DNA of 64,000 nucleotides from the NCBI RefSeq assembly GCF_030542105.1, contig NZ_JAUOFB010000009.1, forward strand, positions 1 through 64,000, read 5' to 3'. Positions 43,606 through 53,074 of this stretch are shown piece after piece. Position numbers and translations under genes: made by a program. This DNA is from Hymenobacter sp. BT730. Lineage in GTDB: Bacteria; Bacteroidota; Bacteroidia; Cytophagales; Hymenobacteraceae. Below the pieces are notes generated by a model. The model saw only the letters and a program-made list of their open reading frames with translations. It did no database searches and had not been told where the DNA came from. The number at the start of each line of letters is the position of its first letter. Within the stretch, counting starts at the first letter, position 1.

Positions 43606-44382
43606 CTACTCAGTGCGCTTTGGCAGATAGTGTGGGTGAAAGATTAGCCCTATGCTGTAAGTGAGCATATCTTCCCGTATATGTACTCTATGCCGGTTCA
43701 ATAAATCATCAGAGTTATCTAATCCATTACCCGAATTAAAGGAGCAACCCAGTGTAGCCTGTAGCTTCAGAAAAGAGGCTGTTTGGCGGTTGATACCGGT
43801 ACGAAGTAAAAACATAGGCTCATCCCGGATCATGCGGCGAAAAGGCAGTGCTTCGCCATTATAGGTAAGCGACTTGAAATCTATCCAGGTGCGACGGTAT
43901 GAAAGTCCCAGGGTTACTCTTTTTATATCCACAGAGGCCGCTACCTGCCCATAAAACTTGTTGTAATGGGTTTTATACTTATCGTAACCTGGATCCGACA
44001 CCAGAAAATTTCTTATTCCTTTAAAGCCCCGTTGGCTTTCAGCTTGACCATAACCCAATTGCCCGCTGAACAACCAGGATTTAGCTACCGGCCAATAACT
44101 ACCAAGCCCTACTTCGTATTGACGATTATAAAAATGAGTTGTGTCCTCAGTAGATCCTCTTTCCTGGTAACTTCCAGCCGTTGTTAGCAATAAATGCCGG
44201 ATTGGCGAATAGGCTATATTACCCTGTATACGTCCATTAATGTGCACTGCTGCCGCTACTTCGGCCTGATTTTTATCCCGCAACACGGGCGCAATAGGCA
44301 ACATAGGTGCATAAATACTGCAGCCAGTTGAAACGGAAGCGAGTACCGCACAGAGCACAACGGAGGATAATAATTTAGACAT
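43606..44382 (-). CDS. Beta-barrel-like lipoprotein, paralog 2
   Basis: From the ATG at 44382 the 258-aa product has a lipoprotein signal (VLASVSTGC), a Pro-rich start (YAPMLPIAPVL) and a strand-rich body. Its N-terminal third aligns by eye with the lipoprotein at 41296-42027. The AT content is higher than in neighbours. It may be an outer-membrane lipoprotein of unknown role. It converges on the FAD oxidoreductase gene. Confidence 0.65.
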   Translation of the reverse strand: MSKLLSSVVLCAVLASVSTGCSIYAPMLPIAPVLRDKNQAEVAAAVHINGRIQGNIAYSPIRHLLLTTAGSYQERGSTEDTTHFYNRQYEVGLGSYWPVAKSWLFSGQLGYGQAESQRGFKGIRNFLVSDPGYDKYKTHYNKFYGQVAASVDIKRVTLGLSYRRTWIDFKSLTYNGEALPFRRMIRDEPMFLLRTGINRQTASFLKLQATLGCSFNSGNGLDNSDDLLNRHRVHIREDMLTYSIGLIFHPHYLPKRTE

Positions 44383-44568
44383 GTAGCTACAATCTGACAC
44401 ATGGATATCTTTCTTAACCAAGGTAAGATATAGAGAATATGGGTACGTCCATCAGCCTACAGCATGATGTTACCTAGTCTCTACCCTACCTGTATAAGCA
44501 TAGACTAAAGCACAGAAGACACTAAGCTCCCAACAACTTATCTGCAGCATTATCCCAACCAGTTATTA

Positions 44569-45066
44569 ATGAAGCCCAGTCTCTACTTTCTGCCTATCTA
44601 CAGTGCTTTATTGGTGCTATCAGGCTGTTCAAAAGATGATGTCTCACCAGCCGAACAAGCCAGGAAAAACCTAATTGATAAGAACTATATCCGAACAGCC
44701 CTTACCGTAACACCGGAGGTGCCTAGAGAAGATGGGAAACTGATAACAGATCTGTTTAATGATCTTGCTTTCTATAAAATGGAATGCGTAAGAGACGACA
44801 TTGATAGATATAGTTCAAACGGAGACTTTATTCATGGCAATGGTGAAACGAAGTGTGACTCATCTGAAATTCAATCTTATACTTCTAAGTGGCGGTTTCT
44901 TGATGATTATCATAAAATTGAGTTAAACGGTGGTAGGAAGAGAGATACACTTTATATCATAATCAATGATGGGAAGGTGCTTCAGTATAATAAAGTTGAG
45001 CGCTACGCATTCGGTGGTACTTTAAGAAAATATACCTTTACTGAAACCTGGCTGGTCACGAAATAA
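44569..45066 (+). CDS. Lipocalin-like lipoprotein, AT-rich
   Basis: The 165-aa product has a lipoprotein signal (LLVLSGC, about Cys20). The rest has eight or so strands in a lipocalin-like pattern (LAFYKMECVRDD, RFLDDYHKIELNG, DTLYIIINDGKVLQYN, YTFTETWLVTK), resembling the Bacteroidota lipocalin-like families. It is markedly AT-rich beside the GC-rich rny gene, which suggests recent acquisition or relaxed selection. A terminator follows, shared with rny. Confidence 0.62.
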   Translation: MKPSLYFLPIYSALLVLSGCSKDDVSPAEQARKNLIDKNYIRTALTVTPEVPREDGKLITDLFNDLAFYKMECVRDDIDRYSSNGDFIHGNGETKCDSSEIQSYTSKWRFLDDYHKIELNGGRKRDTLYIIINDGKVLQYNKVERYAFGGTLRKYTFTETWLVTK

Positions 45067-45086
45067 AATTTCTACACTCAGCAACA

Positions 45087-45120
45087 AAAAGCCTCCGCAA
45101 CTAACGCTGCGGAGGCTTTT
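45087..45120. terminator. Bidirectional terminator
   Basis: A 13-bp stem (45087-45099 with 45108-45120) has A/T ends. It lies between the lipocalin-like gene (+) and rny (-). Confidence 0.85.
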
Positions 45121-45142
45121 AATGGAATACAGTTTCGCCGTT

Positions 45143-46807
45143 TTACTTAGCGTAAGCCACGGCGCGCATTTCCCGGATAACCGTAATCTTGATCTGGCCG
45201 GGGTATTGCATTTCCTTCTCGATTTTCTGCGAGATTTCGTAGCTCAGCTCCTGGGCGCGGTCGTCGGTTACGTTGTCGGCGTTTACCATTACGCGCAACT
45301 CGCGGCCGGCCTGAATGGCGTAGCACTGCAGCACACCTTCAAACGAAACGGCGGTTTCTTCCAGCTGCTTTAAGCGCTTGATGTAGCTTTCCATCATCTC
45401 GCGGCGGGCGCCGGGGCGCGAGCCGGAAATGGCGTCGCAAGCCTGCACCAGCGGCGAAATCATGGCCGTCATCTCAATTTCATCGTGGTGGGCGCCAATG
45501 GCGTTTACCACGTCGGGGTGCTCCTTGTATTTCTTGGCCATCTCCATGCCCAGAATGGCGTGGGGCAGCTCGGGCTCCTCGGTGCTTACTTTACCGATGT
45601 CGTGCAGCAGTCCGGCACGTTTAGCGTGCTTCACGTTCAGGCCCAGCTCGGCGGCCATGGTGGCGCAGAGGTTGGCTACTTCGCGGGAGTGCTGGAGCAG
45701 GTTCTGGCCGTAAGATGAGCGGAAGCGCATGCGACCTACCATCTTAATCAGCTCGGGGTGCAGGCCATGAATGCCGAGGTCGATGATGGTTTTCTCGCCG
45801 ATTTCAACGATTTCCTCATCAATGTTCTTGCGGGTTTTGGCCACAATCTCCTCAATGCGGGCCGGGTGAATGCGGCCATCCTTTACCAGCAAGTGCAGCG
45901 ACAGACGAGCTACCTCGCGGCGCACCGGATCAAAACCGGAAATGATAATAGCCTCGGGCGTATCATCCACAATAATCTCGACACCCGTAGCGGCTTCCAG
46001 GGCGCGGATATTACGACCTTCCCGGCCGATAATCTTGCCCTTCACATCGTCTGATTCGATGTTGAAGATAGAGACGCAGTTTTCAATGGCGTGCTCGGCC
46101 GCGGTGCGCTGAATAGTTTCCAGCACCACTTTCTTGGCATCTTTGGTAGCGGTGAGCTTGCTCTGGGCCACCACATCTTTGATGTAGCTGGACGCCTGAA
46201 TCTGGGCTTCATTCTTCAGCGACTCCACCAGCTGCTCACGGGCTTCGGCGGCCGTCAGGCCCGAAATCGTTTCCAGCTGCTGCTGCACTTGCTGCAGCTT
46301 GGTTTCAGCGTCGTGCTCTTTCTGCTGCAGTTTGGCTATCTGGGCATCATGGGCCTGCTGGCGGCGCTCTTCCTGGCCTTCCAGTTTCTCGCGCAGTTGC
46401 TGCGCCTGAGTTTCAATTTTTTCGCGGGTGGTATCGAGGTCTTTTTCCTTGCGTTGCAGCTGTTCCAGCTGTTTTTGCGTGGTTTCGCTCAGCTTTTTAA
46501 TGCTTTGCTCCTGCTCTACTACGGCGGCGCGGCGCTCCACCAACTCCTGGTCGAGGGCCTGCTTTTGGCGGCGGCTCTCCTGCTCAAACTCCTGTTTGAG
46601 GTTGCGGAACTTGTCTTTCGACTGTTGGATCCGCTCGTCGCGGATGCGGTTGGCCTTGGCTTCAGCCTCCTCCAGCAATTGCTGGGCGCGGGCTTTAGCG
46701 TTGGCCTCGTGGTCCTGCCGGGCTTTGCCAGCCAGCTGTCGTCCGATAAAGACGCCCAGGGCTAACGCTACTACGGCTGCCACCACGATATACAAAATGT
46801 CGGGCAT
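45143..46807 (-). CDS. rny: Ribonuclease Y
   Basis: The 554-aa membrane-anchored endonuclease initiates mRNA decay. From the ATG at 46807 it has one N-terminal transmembrane helix ([17 protein letters not shown]). A long coiled coil follows (about 30-220, Gln/Glu/Arg-rich). The KH domain has [20 protein letters not shown], and the HD hydrolase domain has [11 protein letters not shown] and LLHDIGKV. It belongs to a conserved block with zapA, the coiled-coil gene and pheT on the same strand. Confidence 0.95.
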   Translation of the reverse strand: MPDILYIVVAAVVALALGVFIGRQLAGKARQDHEANAKARAQQLLEEAEAKANRIRDERIQQSKDKFRNLKQEFEQESRRQKQALDQELVERRAAVVEQEQSIKKLSETTQKQLEQLQRKEKDLDTTREKIETQAQQLREKLEGQEERRQQAHDAQIAKLQQKEHDAETKLQQVQQQLETISGLTAAEAREQLVESLKNEAQIQASSYIKDVVAQSKLTATKDAKKVVLETIQRTAAEHAIENCVSIFNIESDDVKGKIIGREGRNIRALEAATGVEIIVDDTPEAIIISGFDPVRREVARLSLHLLVKDGRIHPARIEEIVAKTRKNIDEEIVEIGEKTIIDLGIHGLHPELIKMVGRMRFRSSYGQNLLQHSREVANLCATMAAELGLNVKHAKRAGLLHDIGKVSTEEPELPHAILGMEMAKKYKEHPDVVNAIGAHHDEIEMTAMISPLVQACDAISGSRPGARREMMESYIKRLKQLEETAVSFEGVLQCYAIQAGRELRVMVNADNVTDDRAQELSYEISQKIEKEMQYPGQIKITVIREMRAVAYAK

Positions 46808-46926
46808 GGCTATGGTTTTTGAAATAAAGAACAAAGCCACAGCAAAAGAATGCCACTACAACAGCACAACCGGCTTAGCGAAAGCCCGTTGCAACCGAAC
46901 CGATTGTTCGGCCAAACGCCCGGCTC

Positions 46927-47217
46927 TTAGTCGAGCACGAGCGAGGAAAGCAGCTGGTCCAGGCGCGACAGGCGCTCCGTCAGCGCTGCGTCGGTGCCGT
47001 CCTTCTCCTTACTGACCTTCAGGCGGTCAGCCATGGTGGATAAGGCAATCATGGCCAACAAGTCCTGCTTGTCCTGGATGCCGTACTGTTCGCGAAATTC
47101 CCGGATCCGGTCGTTGAGCAGCCGGCCTGCCATACGCAGACGCTCCTCTTCCGTGGGGGTTACCCGCATAGGATAATCCCGGTCGGCAACGCGGATTTTG
47201 ATGGATAAGTCGGACAT
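46927..47217 (-). CDS. zapA: Cell division protein ZapA
   Basis: The 96-aa product is a ZapA family FtsZ-ring stabiliser: IRVADRDYPMRVTPTEEERLR, then RLLNDRIREFREQYG and a C-terminal helix (RLDQLLSSL). It sits between the coiled-coil gene and rny. It probably bundles FtsZ filaments at midcell together with the ZapB-like product of the upstream gene. Confidence 0.9.
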   Translation of the reverse strand: MSDLSIKIRVADRDYPMRVTPTEEERLRMAGRLLNDRIREFREQYGIQDKQDLLAMIALSTMADRLKVSKEKDGTDAALTERLSRLDQLLSSLVLD

Positions 47218-47248
47218 GAGTATCAGTAGGCGGTAGGTTGATGGTGTT

Positions 47249-47545
47249 TTACTCCCTCAAATAGGCAAGGCACTTATCTATCTCGCGGATGTATTCGTTG
47301 AGTCGCTGTTTTAGCTCTGTTGCATTGGCAGGTTCCCCTGCTATGGTATGTACAAGTTTAGTAATATTCTCCTGATTCTGGAAATCCTTCAACTGCCGCT
47401 CCCGGTCGCGCACGTCGGCACGCAGCTGCTGGATGGTGGTTTGGGCATCGGCCAGCTCCTCGCGCAACTGCTGATAGGCAGCCACTAACGTGGTTACCTG
47501 CCGCTCCAGGCGGTCGAGTTGAGCAAGCTGCTGAGTGGAGGCCAT
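47249..47545 (-). CDS. ZapB-like coiled-coil cell division protein
   Basis: This 98-aa product is nearly all coiled coil (residues 5-60, Leu/Gln heptads). A short C-terminal helical tail ends in NEYIREIDKCLAYLRE. It lies 31 bp upstream of zapA in the same direction. The layout and neighbour support a partner of ZapA at the division ring. By sequence alone it cannot be named ZapB. Confidence 0.75.
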   Translation of the reverse strand: MASTQQLAQLDRLERQVTTLVAAYQQLREELADAQTTIQQLRADVRDRERQLKDFQNQENITKLVHTIAGEPANATELKQRLNEYIREIDKCLAYLRE

Positions 47546-47600
47546 TTTTATTCGTTGATGGAAGAGGTGAAGGTAAAGATGTAGCGCGAACTTTATAGTG

Positions 47601-47644
47601 CCCGGCGCATCAGACTATAAATATTATCTAGCTGATGAGCCGGG
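47601..47644 (-). terminator. Hairpin between pheT and the coiled-coil gene
   Basis: A 13-bp stem with one mismatch (47601-47613 with 47632-47644) and an 18-nt loop sits just after pheT on the minus strand. There is no T tract, so termination is uncertain and a processing role is possible. Confidence 0.35.
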
Positions 47645-47668
47645 TACTATCCAGCCAGGACTCAACCT

Positions 47669-50104
47669 TTACTTCCGAATGAGGGCCCCGGCCTGCTGCT
47701 CAAACTGCTGAATGAGCCGCTGCATCACGCCATCAATAGCCTGGTCGGTGAGGGTTTGGGTGGGGTCCTGCAGCAGGAAGCTCACGGAATATGACTTCTT
47801 GTCGGCGCCTAGTTTGTCGCCCTCATACACGTCAAACACATTTACCTGTTGGAGTAGTTTCTTCTCCGTGCGGCGGGCAATCTGCTGCAGCTGGTCAAAA
47901 GTGACGGTTTTATCGACTACCAGGGACAGGTCACGGCGCACTTCCGGGAACTTGGGCAGCTCGCGGGCCACCAGCGTGTTCTTGTACTTGCGCATCAGCC
48001 AGTCCCAGTCCAGCTCGGCATACCACACGGGCTGGCTTACGTCCATACGCTTCAGCACCGCCGCCGATACGGCGCCTACCTGCGCTACGGGCTGGTTTTG
48101 GGCCAGCAGCGTGAGGCCGCCCGCCAGGTAGGGGTGCTGCACCGGTTGCGAGGTGGGCGTGGCAAAGCCCAGCGAAGCCAGCACCTGCTGCACGGCTCCG
48201 GCCAGCTGGTGGAACGAAGACTTGTCCGACTTCTGCTGCCAGGTTTCGGCGGCGGTGTTGCCCGTGAGATAAATCACCAGCTTGTTCTGCTCTTCGTACT
48301 GGCCACCGGCTTTCTGGCGGTAGGTTTTCCCGAACTCATACAGCTTCAGTTCACGCTGGCGGCGGTTTACGTTGTAGCGCACCACCTCCAGCCCGCTGAA
48401 CAGCATGGCGGGGCGCATAACGTTCAGCTCGGCACTGTTGAAGTTGAGCAGGCGTACCAGTTCTTCAGCCGGCTCTCCCTCCTTCTCAAAGTAAGCCGAG
48501 TTGGTAATGGAGTTGGTAATGATTTCCGAAAAACCCTGGCCGCTGAGCAAGCGGGCGGTGTTCTGCCGGATAATTTCCGGATCAGGATTCGGGAACTGCG
48601 CCAGGAACGAAGCGGAGTTATGCGGGCGCAGGGCCACGTGGTTGTAGCCGTAAATGCGCAGAATTTCTTCAATAATATCGGCCTCACGGGTCACATCCAC
48701 CTTATGCGGCGGCACCGATAGAATCCACTCGGCGTGTCCGCCTTGGTCCTTACCTTCCTCCGCAATCAGAATATCCAGATCGGTCAGAATCTGGCGGATG
48801 CGCTCCGGAGCAATAAACTGGCCTACCAGCTTTTCCACCCGCGGCAGGCGCAGGCGCACCATGGTGTGGCCGATGTGGTTCGGGTACTCATCTACGATGG
48901 GCGCAGCAACCGTGGCGCCGGCCACTTCCTGCAGGAGCAAAGCGGCACGCTTCAGGGCAATCAGCACCATGTGAGGATCAGTGCCGCGCTCAAAACGGAA
49001 GGAGGCATCCGTTTTGAGCTGGTGCGTCTGGCCGGTTTTGCGCACGGCAGCGGGCTGGAAATACGCGCTTTCCAGAAATACGCGAGTAGTCTGCTCGGAA
49101 ACACCGGAGGTTTTGCCGCCGAATACACCGGCCAACGCCATGGGCTGACCATTGGTATCCGCAATAACAAGGTCTTCGCCTTTCAAAGTGCGCTCAGTGC
49201 CATCCAGAGTTGTGAACTTCTCCCCGGCTTCGGCGCGCTTCACGCGGATTTTATTACCCGTTATCTGGTCGGCATCGAAGGCGTGCAGGGGCTGACCCAA
49301 CTCGTGCAGTACGAAATTGGTGACGTCTACCACATTATTAATGGGCGACAGACCAATGCTGCGCAAACGGCGCTGCAGCCATTCCGGCGACGGACCAACC
49401 TGCACGTTTTCCAGCAGCAGCCCGGCATACCGTGGGCTGGCCTCGGTGTCTTCAATCACCACAGCAATGTTCCGCTCTGCCTTGGCCGGCGCGTGGAACT
49501 GGCTGATATCGGGTAGGTGGCAGGGCTGGCGCAGCAGGGCGCGTAGCTCGCGGGCCACACCATAGTGCGAGGCGGCATCGGCGCGGTTCGGTGTCAGGCC
49601 AATTTCGAAAACTGAATCAGAACCCAGGCCGAAGTAGTCGGCGGCGGGCGTGCCGTTGGGCAGTTCGGTATCCAGCTCCATAATGCCGGCGTGCGAGGTA
49701 CCCAGACCAATTTCGTCTTCGGCGCAAATCATGCCTTCCGAAGCGGCGCCGCGGATTTTGGACTTCTTGATTTTGAATGGTTCGCCCTGAGCCGGGTAAA
49801 GGGTAGCGCCTTCCAGAGCCACCACTACTTTTAGACCGGTGCGCACGTTGGCGGCGCCGCAAACAATCTGGCGCGGGGTTTCGTCGCCTACATCTACCGT
49901 AGTCAGGCTGAGCTTGTCGGCGTCGGGGTGTTTTTCGCAGGTGAGCACGGTGCCCAGCACCAGGCCACGCAGGCCGCCGGGGATGCTTTCCAGCTCCTCA
50001 ATGCCTTCTACCTCCAGCCCGGAGCCCGTGAGCAGCTGCCCGATTTCCTCGGCGGGTTTGTCGGTGGGGATAAGCGTGCGGAGCCAGTCGAGGGATATTT
50101 TCAT
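47669..50104 (-). CDS. pheT: Phenylalanine-tRNA ligase beta subunit
   Basis: The 811-aa subunit has an N-terminal tRNA-binding domain (EVEGIEELESIPGGLRGLV split, LTCEKHPDADKLSLTTVDVG), B3/B4 editing domain, B5 domain with DADIIEEILRIYGYN, and the C-terminal ferredoxin-like anticodon-binding domain (FPEVRRDLSLVVDKTVTF). It pairs with PheS to charge tRNA-Phe, though pheS is not in the window. TACCTTTG at 50169-50162 on the minus strand is a plausible -7 element. Confidence 0.96.
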   Translation of the reverse strand: MKISLDWLRTLIPTDKPAEEIGQLLTGSGLEVEGIEELESIPGGLRGLVLGTVLTCEKHPDADKLSLTTVDVGDETPRQIVCGAANVRTGLKVVVALEGATLYPAQGEPFKIKKSKIRGAASEGMICAEDEIGLGTSHAGIMELDTELPNGTPAADYFGLGSDSVFEIGLTPNRADAASHYGVARELRALLRQPCHLPDISQFHAPAKAERNIAVVIEDTEASPRYAGLLLENVQVGPSPEWLQRRLRSIGLSPINNVVDVTNFVLHELGQPLHAFDADQITGNKIRVKRAEAGEKFTTLDGTERTLKGEDLVIADTNGQPMALAGVFGGKTSGVSEQTTRVFLESAYFQPAAVRKTGQTHQLKTDASFRFERGTDPHMVLIALKRAALLLQEVAGATVAAPIVDEYPNHIGHTMVRLRLPRVEKLVGQFIAPERIRQILTDLDILIAEEGKDQGGHAEWILSVPPHKVDVTREADIIEEILRIYGYNHVALRPHNSASFLAQFPNPDPEIIRQNTARLLSGQGFSEIITNSITNSAYFEKEGEPAEELVRLLNFNSAELNVMRPAMLFSGLEVVRYNVNRRQRELKLYEFGKTYRQKAGGQYEEQNKLVIYLTGNTAAETWQQKSDKSSFHQLAGAVQQVLASLGFATPTSQPVQHPYLAGGLTLLAQNQPVAQVGAVSAAVLKRMDVSQPVWYAELDWDWLMRKYKNTLVARELPKFPEVRRDLSLVVDKTVTFDQLQQIARRTEKKLLQQVNVFDVYEGDKLGADKKSYSVSFLLQDPTQTLTDQAIDGVMQRLIQQFEQQAGALIRK

Positions 50105-50161
50105 GAGTCAGATGCCAGTGTTCAGTTGCCAGGTGTGGGGCCAGAAGCCCGCCAGACGAGG

Positions 50162-50169
50162 CAAAGGTA
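50162..50169 (-). promoter_or_regulatory. -7 promoter element of pheT
   Basis: On the minus strand TACCTTTG matches TAnnTTTG and lies 57 nt before the pheT ATG. No clear -33 element is present. Confidence 0.4.
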
Positions 50170-50232
50170 AGGATTTGGGGCGGCGGGTTACAGCCTAAGT
50201 GTAGGAGTCAGCAAGTGGCTCTTTGTGCTTGC

Positions 50233-50865
50233 TTACTCGTGGGTAGAGTGGTCGTGGAAGTCCTGCTCCCCGGCTCTGATTTCTACGGCTAGGCGGTTAT
50301 CGGCTGGTGGCACGGGGCAGGCGTAGCCATTATTATAGGCGCAGTAGGGGTTATAAGCCAGGTTGAAGTCCAGTTCGATTTCTTTAGAATCAGCAGCGGG
50401 TAGGGCCGCATCAAGGTAGCGGCCGCCACCGTAGGTGCTAAAGCCATTGGTTTTATCGGTGAAGGGGATAAAGAGCGTGGAGTCCTGGCCGTCGGCTTTC
50501 AAAAACAGGGTCAGCTGCTGGGGTTGCTGGTTTACCTCAAAGGCGGCGCGGCCCCAGCGCAGATACTTGTCGGCTTTGCCATCGGTGAGGGGCATGAGCA
50601 CGGTATCCTGCTGCGTGAAGCGCTCCAGTTGGGCCTCTACGCGGTAAGCTTTATCGGGGGAGTAATAGCGCAGGCTGTCGAAGCCGTCGCGCTGCTTTTG
50701 ATCCAGGGGGGAACCGGTAGCCCGGCGGAAGCTGGCATTCTTTTCCTGGCGGGCTTTGCGCAGGCGCAGGAAATAGTCGTTGTCGTTGAAGACGATATCC
50801 TGGAGAAAATAGCCCAGGATCAGCAGTAGACCGAGGCCGATGAGGAGTTTAGAGTTAACGCGCAT
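50233..50865 (-). CDS. DUF1684 membrane-anchored protein
   Basis: From the ATG at 50865 the 210-aa product has an N-terminal membrane anchor (LLIGLGLLLILGYFL). It then has the full DUF1684 domain: NDNDYFLRLRKARQEKNASF split, PLTDGKADKYLRWGRAAFEV, FIPFTDKTNGFSTYGGGRYLD and the hallmark NPYCAYNNGYACPVPPADN. The domain is widespread in Bacteroidota and Actinobacteria, and its function is not known. A TACCTTTG -7 element lies 4 nt upstream of this ATG and supports the start. Confidence 0.9.
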   Translation of the reverse strand: MRVNSKLLIGLGLLLILGYFLQDIVFNDNDYFLRLRKARQEKNASFRRATGSPLDQKQRDGFDSLRYYSPDKAYRVEAQLERFTQQDTVLMPLTDGKADKYLRWGRAAFEVNQQPQQLTLFLKADGQDSTLFIPFTDKTNGFSTYGGGRYLDAALPAADSKEIELDFNLAYNPYCAYNNGYACPVPPADNRLAVEIRAGEQDFHDHSTHE

Positions 50866-51181
50866 GCCGCAAAGGTAGGAACGGGCGCTAACGCTTGTGC
50901 TGTCGATCTTAGCAGGGACACTATCCGCCACGACTAGCGAAGCAAAGCGCCTGCGCTAAGCTTCCTTTGATCGGCACTTACTCCTGCCCCATAGCTAACA
51001 GTTTTCCCCCAAACCTCATCCGTATAAATACGGATTCAGGAAGAATAAAACAACATCATGAAACTTTAGGATTTTAATGCAGTACTAGTTAACTCCCTTG
51101 TCAGGTATCGCAGTTATTGGATTGTTTCAGAATTGGCCCAGCCAGGGTTTTTTCATACATGTACCCTTAAAGCACAATCTT
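50866..51181. other. Divergent intergenic region
   Basis: The 316 bp carry the DUF1684 promoter (TACCTTTG on the minus strand at 50877-50870, 4 nt from its start) and the alcohol dehydrogenase promoter, which I cannot place. A small palindrome, TCCGTAT-aa-ATACGGA, lies near 51018-51033 and could be an operator. An in-frame extension of the dehydrogenase to 51098 is not supported. Confidence 0.45.
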
Positions 51182-52339
51182 ATGTTAGCAATGGACTTCA
51201 GGGGCCCTAAAAGGGTTCGTGCCGTGCAGAAACCCATGCCCGAAATCAAGCATCCCGAGGATGCGATTGTCCGCATACTGCGCACCTGTATTTGCGGGTC
51301 AGACTTGCACTTATACAATGGCAACGTGCCAGATACCCGCGTCGGTATGACGTTTGGGCATGAATTTGTTGGCGAAATCGTAGAGATTGGCTCCGAGGTA
51401 ACCAATGTAAAAGTGGGCGACCGGGTAATGGTGCCGTTCAACATTGCCTGCGGGCGCTGTATTTTCTGTAAGCAGGGCATGTTCGGCAACTGCCACGAAT
51501 CTAACTCCGAGGCCACGGCCGTGGGCGGCTTCTTAGGGTATGCGCACACGGGGGGTGGCCACAACGGTGGCCAGGCCGAGTACGCGCGGGTGCCATACGC
51601 CAACTTCGGTCCCACGCTGATTCCGGAAGGCATGAGCCTCGACGATGCCGTGCTGCTCACTGACATCACCCCGACCGGCTACCAGGCCGCTGAAATGGCC
51701 GGCATTCAGCCCGGCGACACGGTGGTGGTGTTTGGCGCGGGCCCGGTGGGTATCATGGCGGCGCGGTGCTGCTGGCTGTTTGGCGCCGGCCGCGTCATCA
51801 TCATCGACAAAGAAGACTACCGACTCGAATTCGCCAAGAATTTCGCCAAGTGCGAAGCCTACAACTTCGAAAGCGACATGGACGACCCGGTGATGTTCCT
51901 CAAGAAAACCACCGACTGGATTGGTGCCGATGCCTGCATCGACGCAGTGGGGGCCGAGGCAGCTGGCAATGCCATGCAAACCATCACCGGGCGCAAGCTG
52001 CTGCTGCAGGCCGGCTCGGCCACGGCGCTGCACTGGGCCATCAACTCGGTGCGCAAAGGCGGCGTAGTATCCATTGTGGGCGTGTACGGCCCCACCGATA
52101 ACCTGGTGCCCATTGGCAACATGATAAACAAGGGCATCACCATGCGTGGCAACCAGGCCTCTGTGAAGCGCCACCTGCCCCGCCTGATTGACCACGTCAT
52201 GAACGGCATCCTCAAACCCAGCGAGCTGATTACGCACCGAATCCCGCTGGAGGAAGTGGCCGACGGCTACCGTATGTTCTCGGCCAAGCTTGACAACATC
52301 ATCAAGCCCGTGCTCATTCCCCCAACCGCCAATAGCTAA
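51182..52339 (+). CDS. Zinc-dependent alcohol dehydrogenase (formaldehyde-dehydrogenase-like)
   Basis: The 385-aa medium-chain dehydrogenase has a catalytic zinc Cys in TCICGSDLHLYNG, a GHEFVGE pair, and the structural zinc set CGRCIFCKQGMFGNC (C-x2-C-x2-C-x7-C). The cofactor fold is VVVFGAGPVGIMA. Layout and length resemble threonine or glutathione-independent formaldehyde dehydrogenases. The ATG at 51182 (MLAMDFRGPK) is chosen, and 51191 is also possible. Ten bases after its stop begins a conserved small partner gene. Confidence 0.9.
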   Translation: MLAMDFRGPKRVRAVQKPMPEIKHPEDAIVRILRTCICGSDLHLYNGNVPDTRVGMTFGHEFVGEIVEIGSEVTNVKVGDRVMVPFNIACGRCIFCKQGMFGNCHESNSEATAVGGFLGYAHTGGGHNGGQAEYARVPYANFGPTLIPEGMSLDDAVLLTDITPTGYQAAEMAGIQPGDTVVVFGAGPVGIMAARCCWLFGAGRVIIIDKEDYRLEFAKNFAKCEAYNFESDMDDPVMFLKKTTDWIGADACIDAVGAEAAGNAMQTITGRKLLLQAGSATALHWAINSVRKGGVVSIVGVYGPTDNLVPIGNMINKGITMRGNQASVKRHLPRLIDHVMNGILKPSELITHRIPLEEVADGYRMFSAKLDNIIKPVLIPPTANS

Positions 52340-52349
52340 GCCGCGCATC

Positions 52350-52862
52350 ATGAAAAAGACAGCAAAAGACTTTGCCCACATCCCCGGCTGGGGCATCGAT
52401 AACGACCCCAAAAACGAGCCCACCTATCCGAACCGGCATAGGACTGGCGAAGAACACGACGGCCGCTCCTGGGTACGGCCCACCCAACAGGTCCTCGACC
52501 GCGAGGTGCTGCACTCCATCGAGCGGCCCGACTACACGGCCGTGGTCGGCAACTCGGTGCCCCCTTCCGGCCTGAGCGGCGTGATTCGGCGGTTCGCGTT
52601 CAAATACAGCGAAAACAGCTACCTGCACTGGCTTCCGCTGCTGATGGCTGACAAAGTGAATGTGGTGGAAGGCATTTTGGATGACTTCGCCCACGGCACC
52701 GTGCCCAACATTTTTGTGGAGAAAGGCTACAAAGCCGAGTGGAAACACAGCCCCCAAACGCTGGTACTAAAGCTGGCCGCCTTTACGGCCGTTACGGCGG
52801 GTACTATCCTCTGGCTTAGCTCCGGTGATAAGAAGAAGCCTGTTAGGCGGAGCCGGTACTAA
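52350..52862 (+). CDS. Conserved partner of the zinc alcohol dehydrogenase, C-terminal membrane anchor
   Basis: From the ATG at 52350 the 170-aa product begins MKKTAKDFAHIPGWGIDND and continues with a soluble domain. It closes with a C-terminal hydrophobic helix (LVLKLAAFTAVTAGTILWL) and a basic tail. I recall the same small protein beside zinc alcohol dehydrogenases in other bacteria but know no function. It may anchor the dehydrogenase to the membrane. A very long terminator hairpin follows. Confidence 0.75.
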   Translation: MKKTAKDFAHIPGWGIDNDPKNEPTYPNRHRTGEEHDGRSWVRPTQQVLDREVLHSIERPDYTAVVGNSVPPSGLSGVIRRFAFKYSENSYLHWLPLLMADKVNVVEGILDDFAHGTVPNIFVEKGYKAEWKHSPQTLVLKLAAFTAVTAGTILWLSSGDKKKPVRRSRY

Positions 52863-52869
52863 TTAGCCT

Positions 52870-52943
52870 ACTATACAAATAAGCCCCAACCGAAAGCCTC
52901 TTATTCTACTAAGAGGCTTCCGGTTGGGGCTTATTTGTATAGT
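52870..52943. terminator. Long terminator hairpin, 34-bp stem with one mismatch
   Basis: Arms 52870-52903 and 52910-52943 pair at 33 of 34 positions with a 6-nt loop. It lies after the dehydrogenase-partner operon. There is no opposing gene nearby, so the extra stem length is unexplained. Confidence 0.75.
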
Positions 52944-53074
52944 ATCATACCCAATTAGGTTTGCGCAAGCATAGTCGGGCACAAGCGTAAGTATTACCTA
53001 TAAATATTTGATACTGAATGTGGCAAATGCTTAAAAAAATCTATTTTACACTCCTAAACTATTACAAATAAAAT

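Noticed and set aside
47601..47644. tRNA or leader RNA between pheT and the coiled-coil gene
   Set aside because: Only one stem with a large loop; no cloverleaf and no recognisable leader peptide.
51533..52423. Long minus-strand ORF across the alcohol dehydrogenase
   Set aside because: It is an antisense shadow without family features and overlaps the partner gene.
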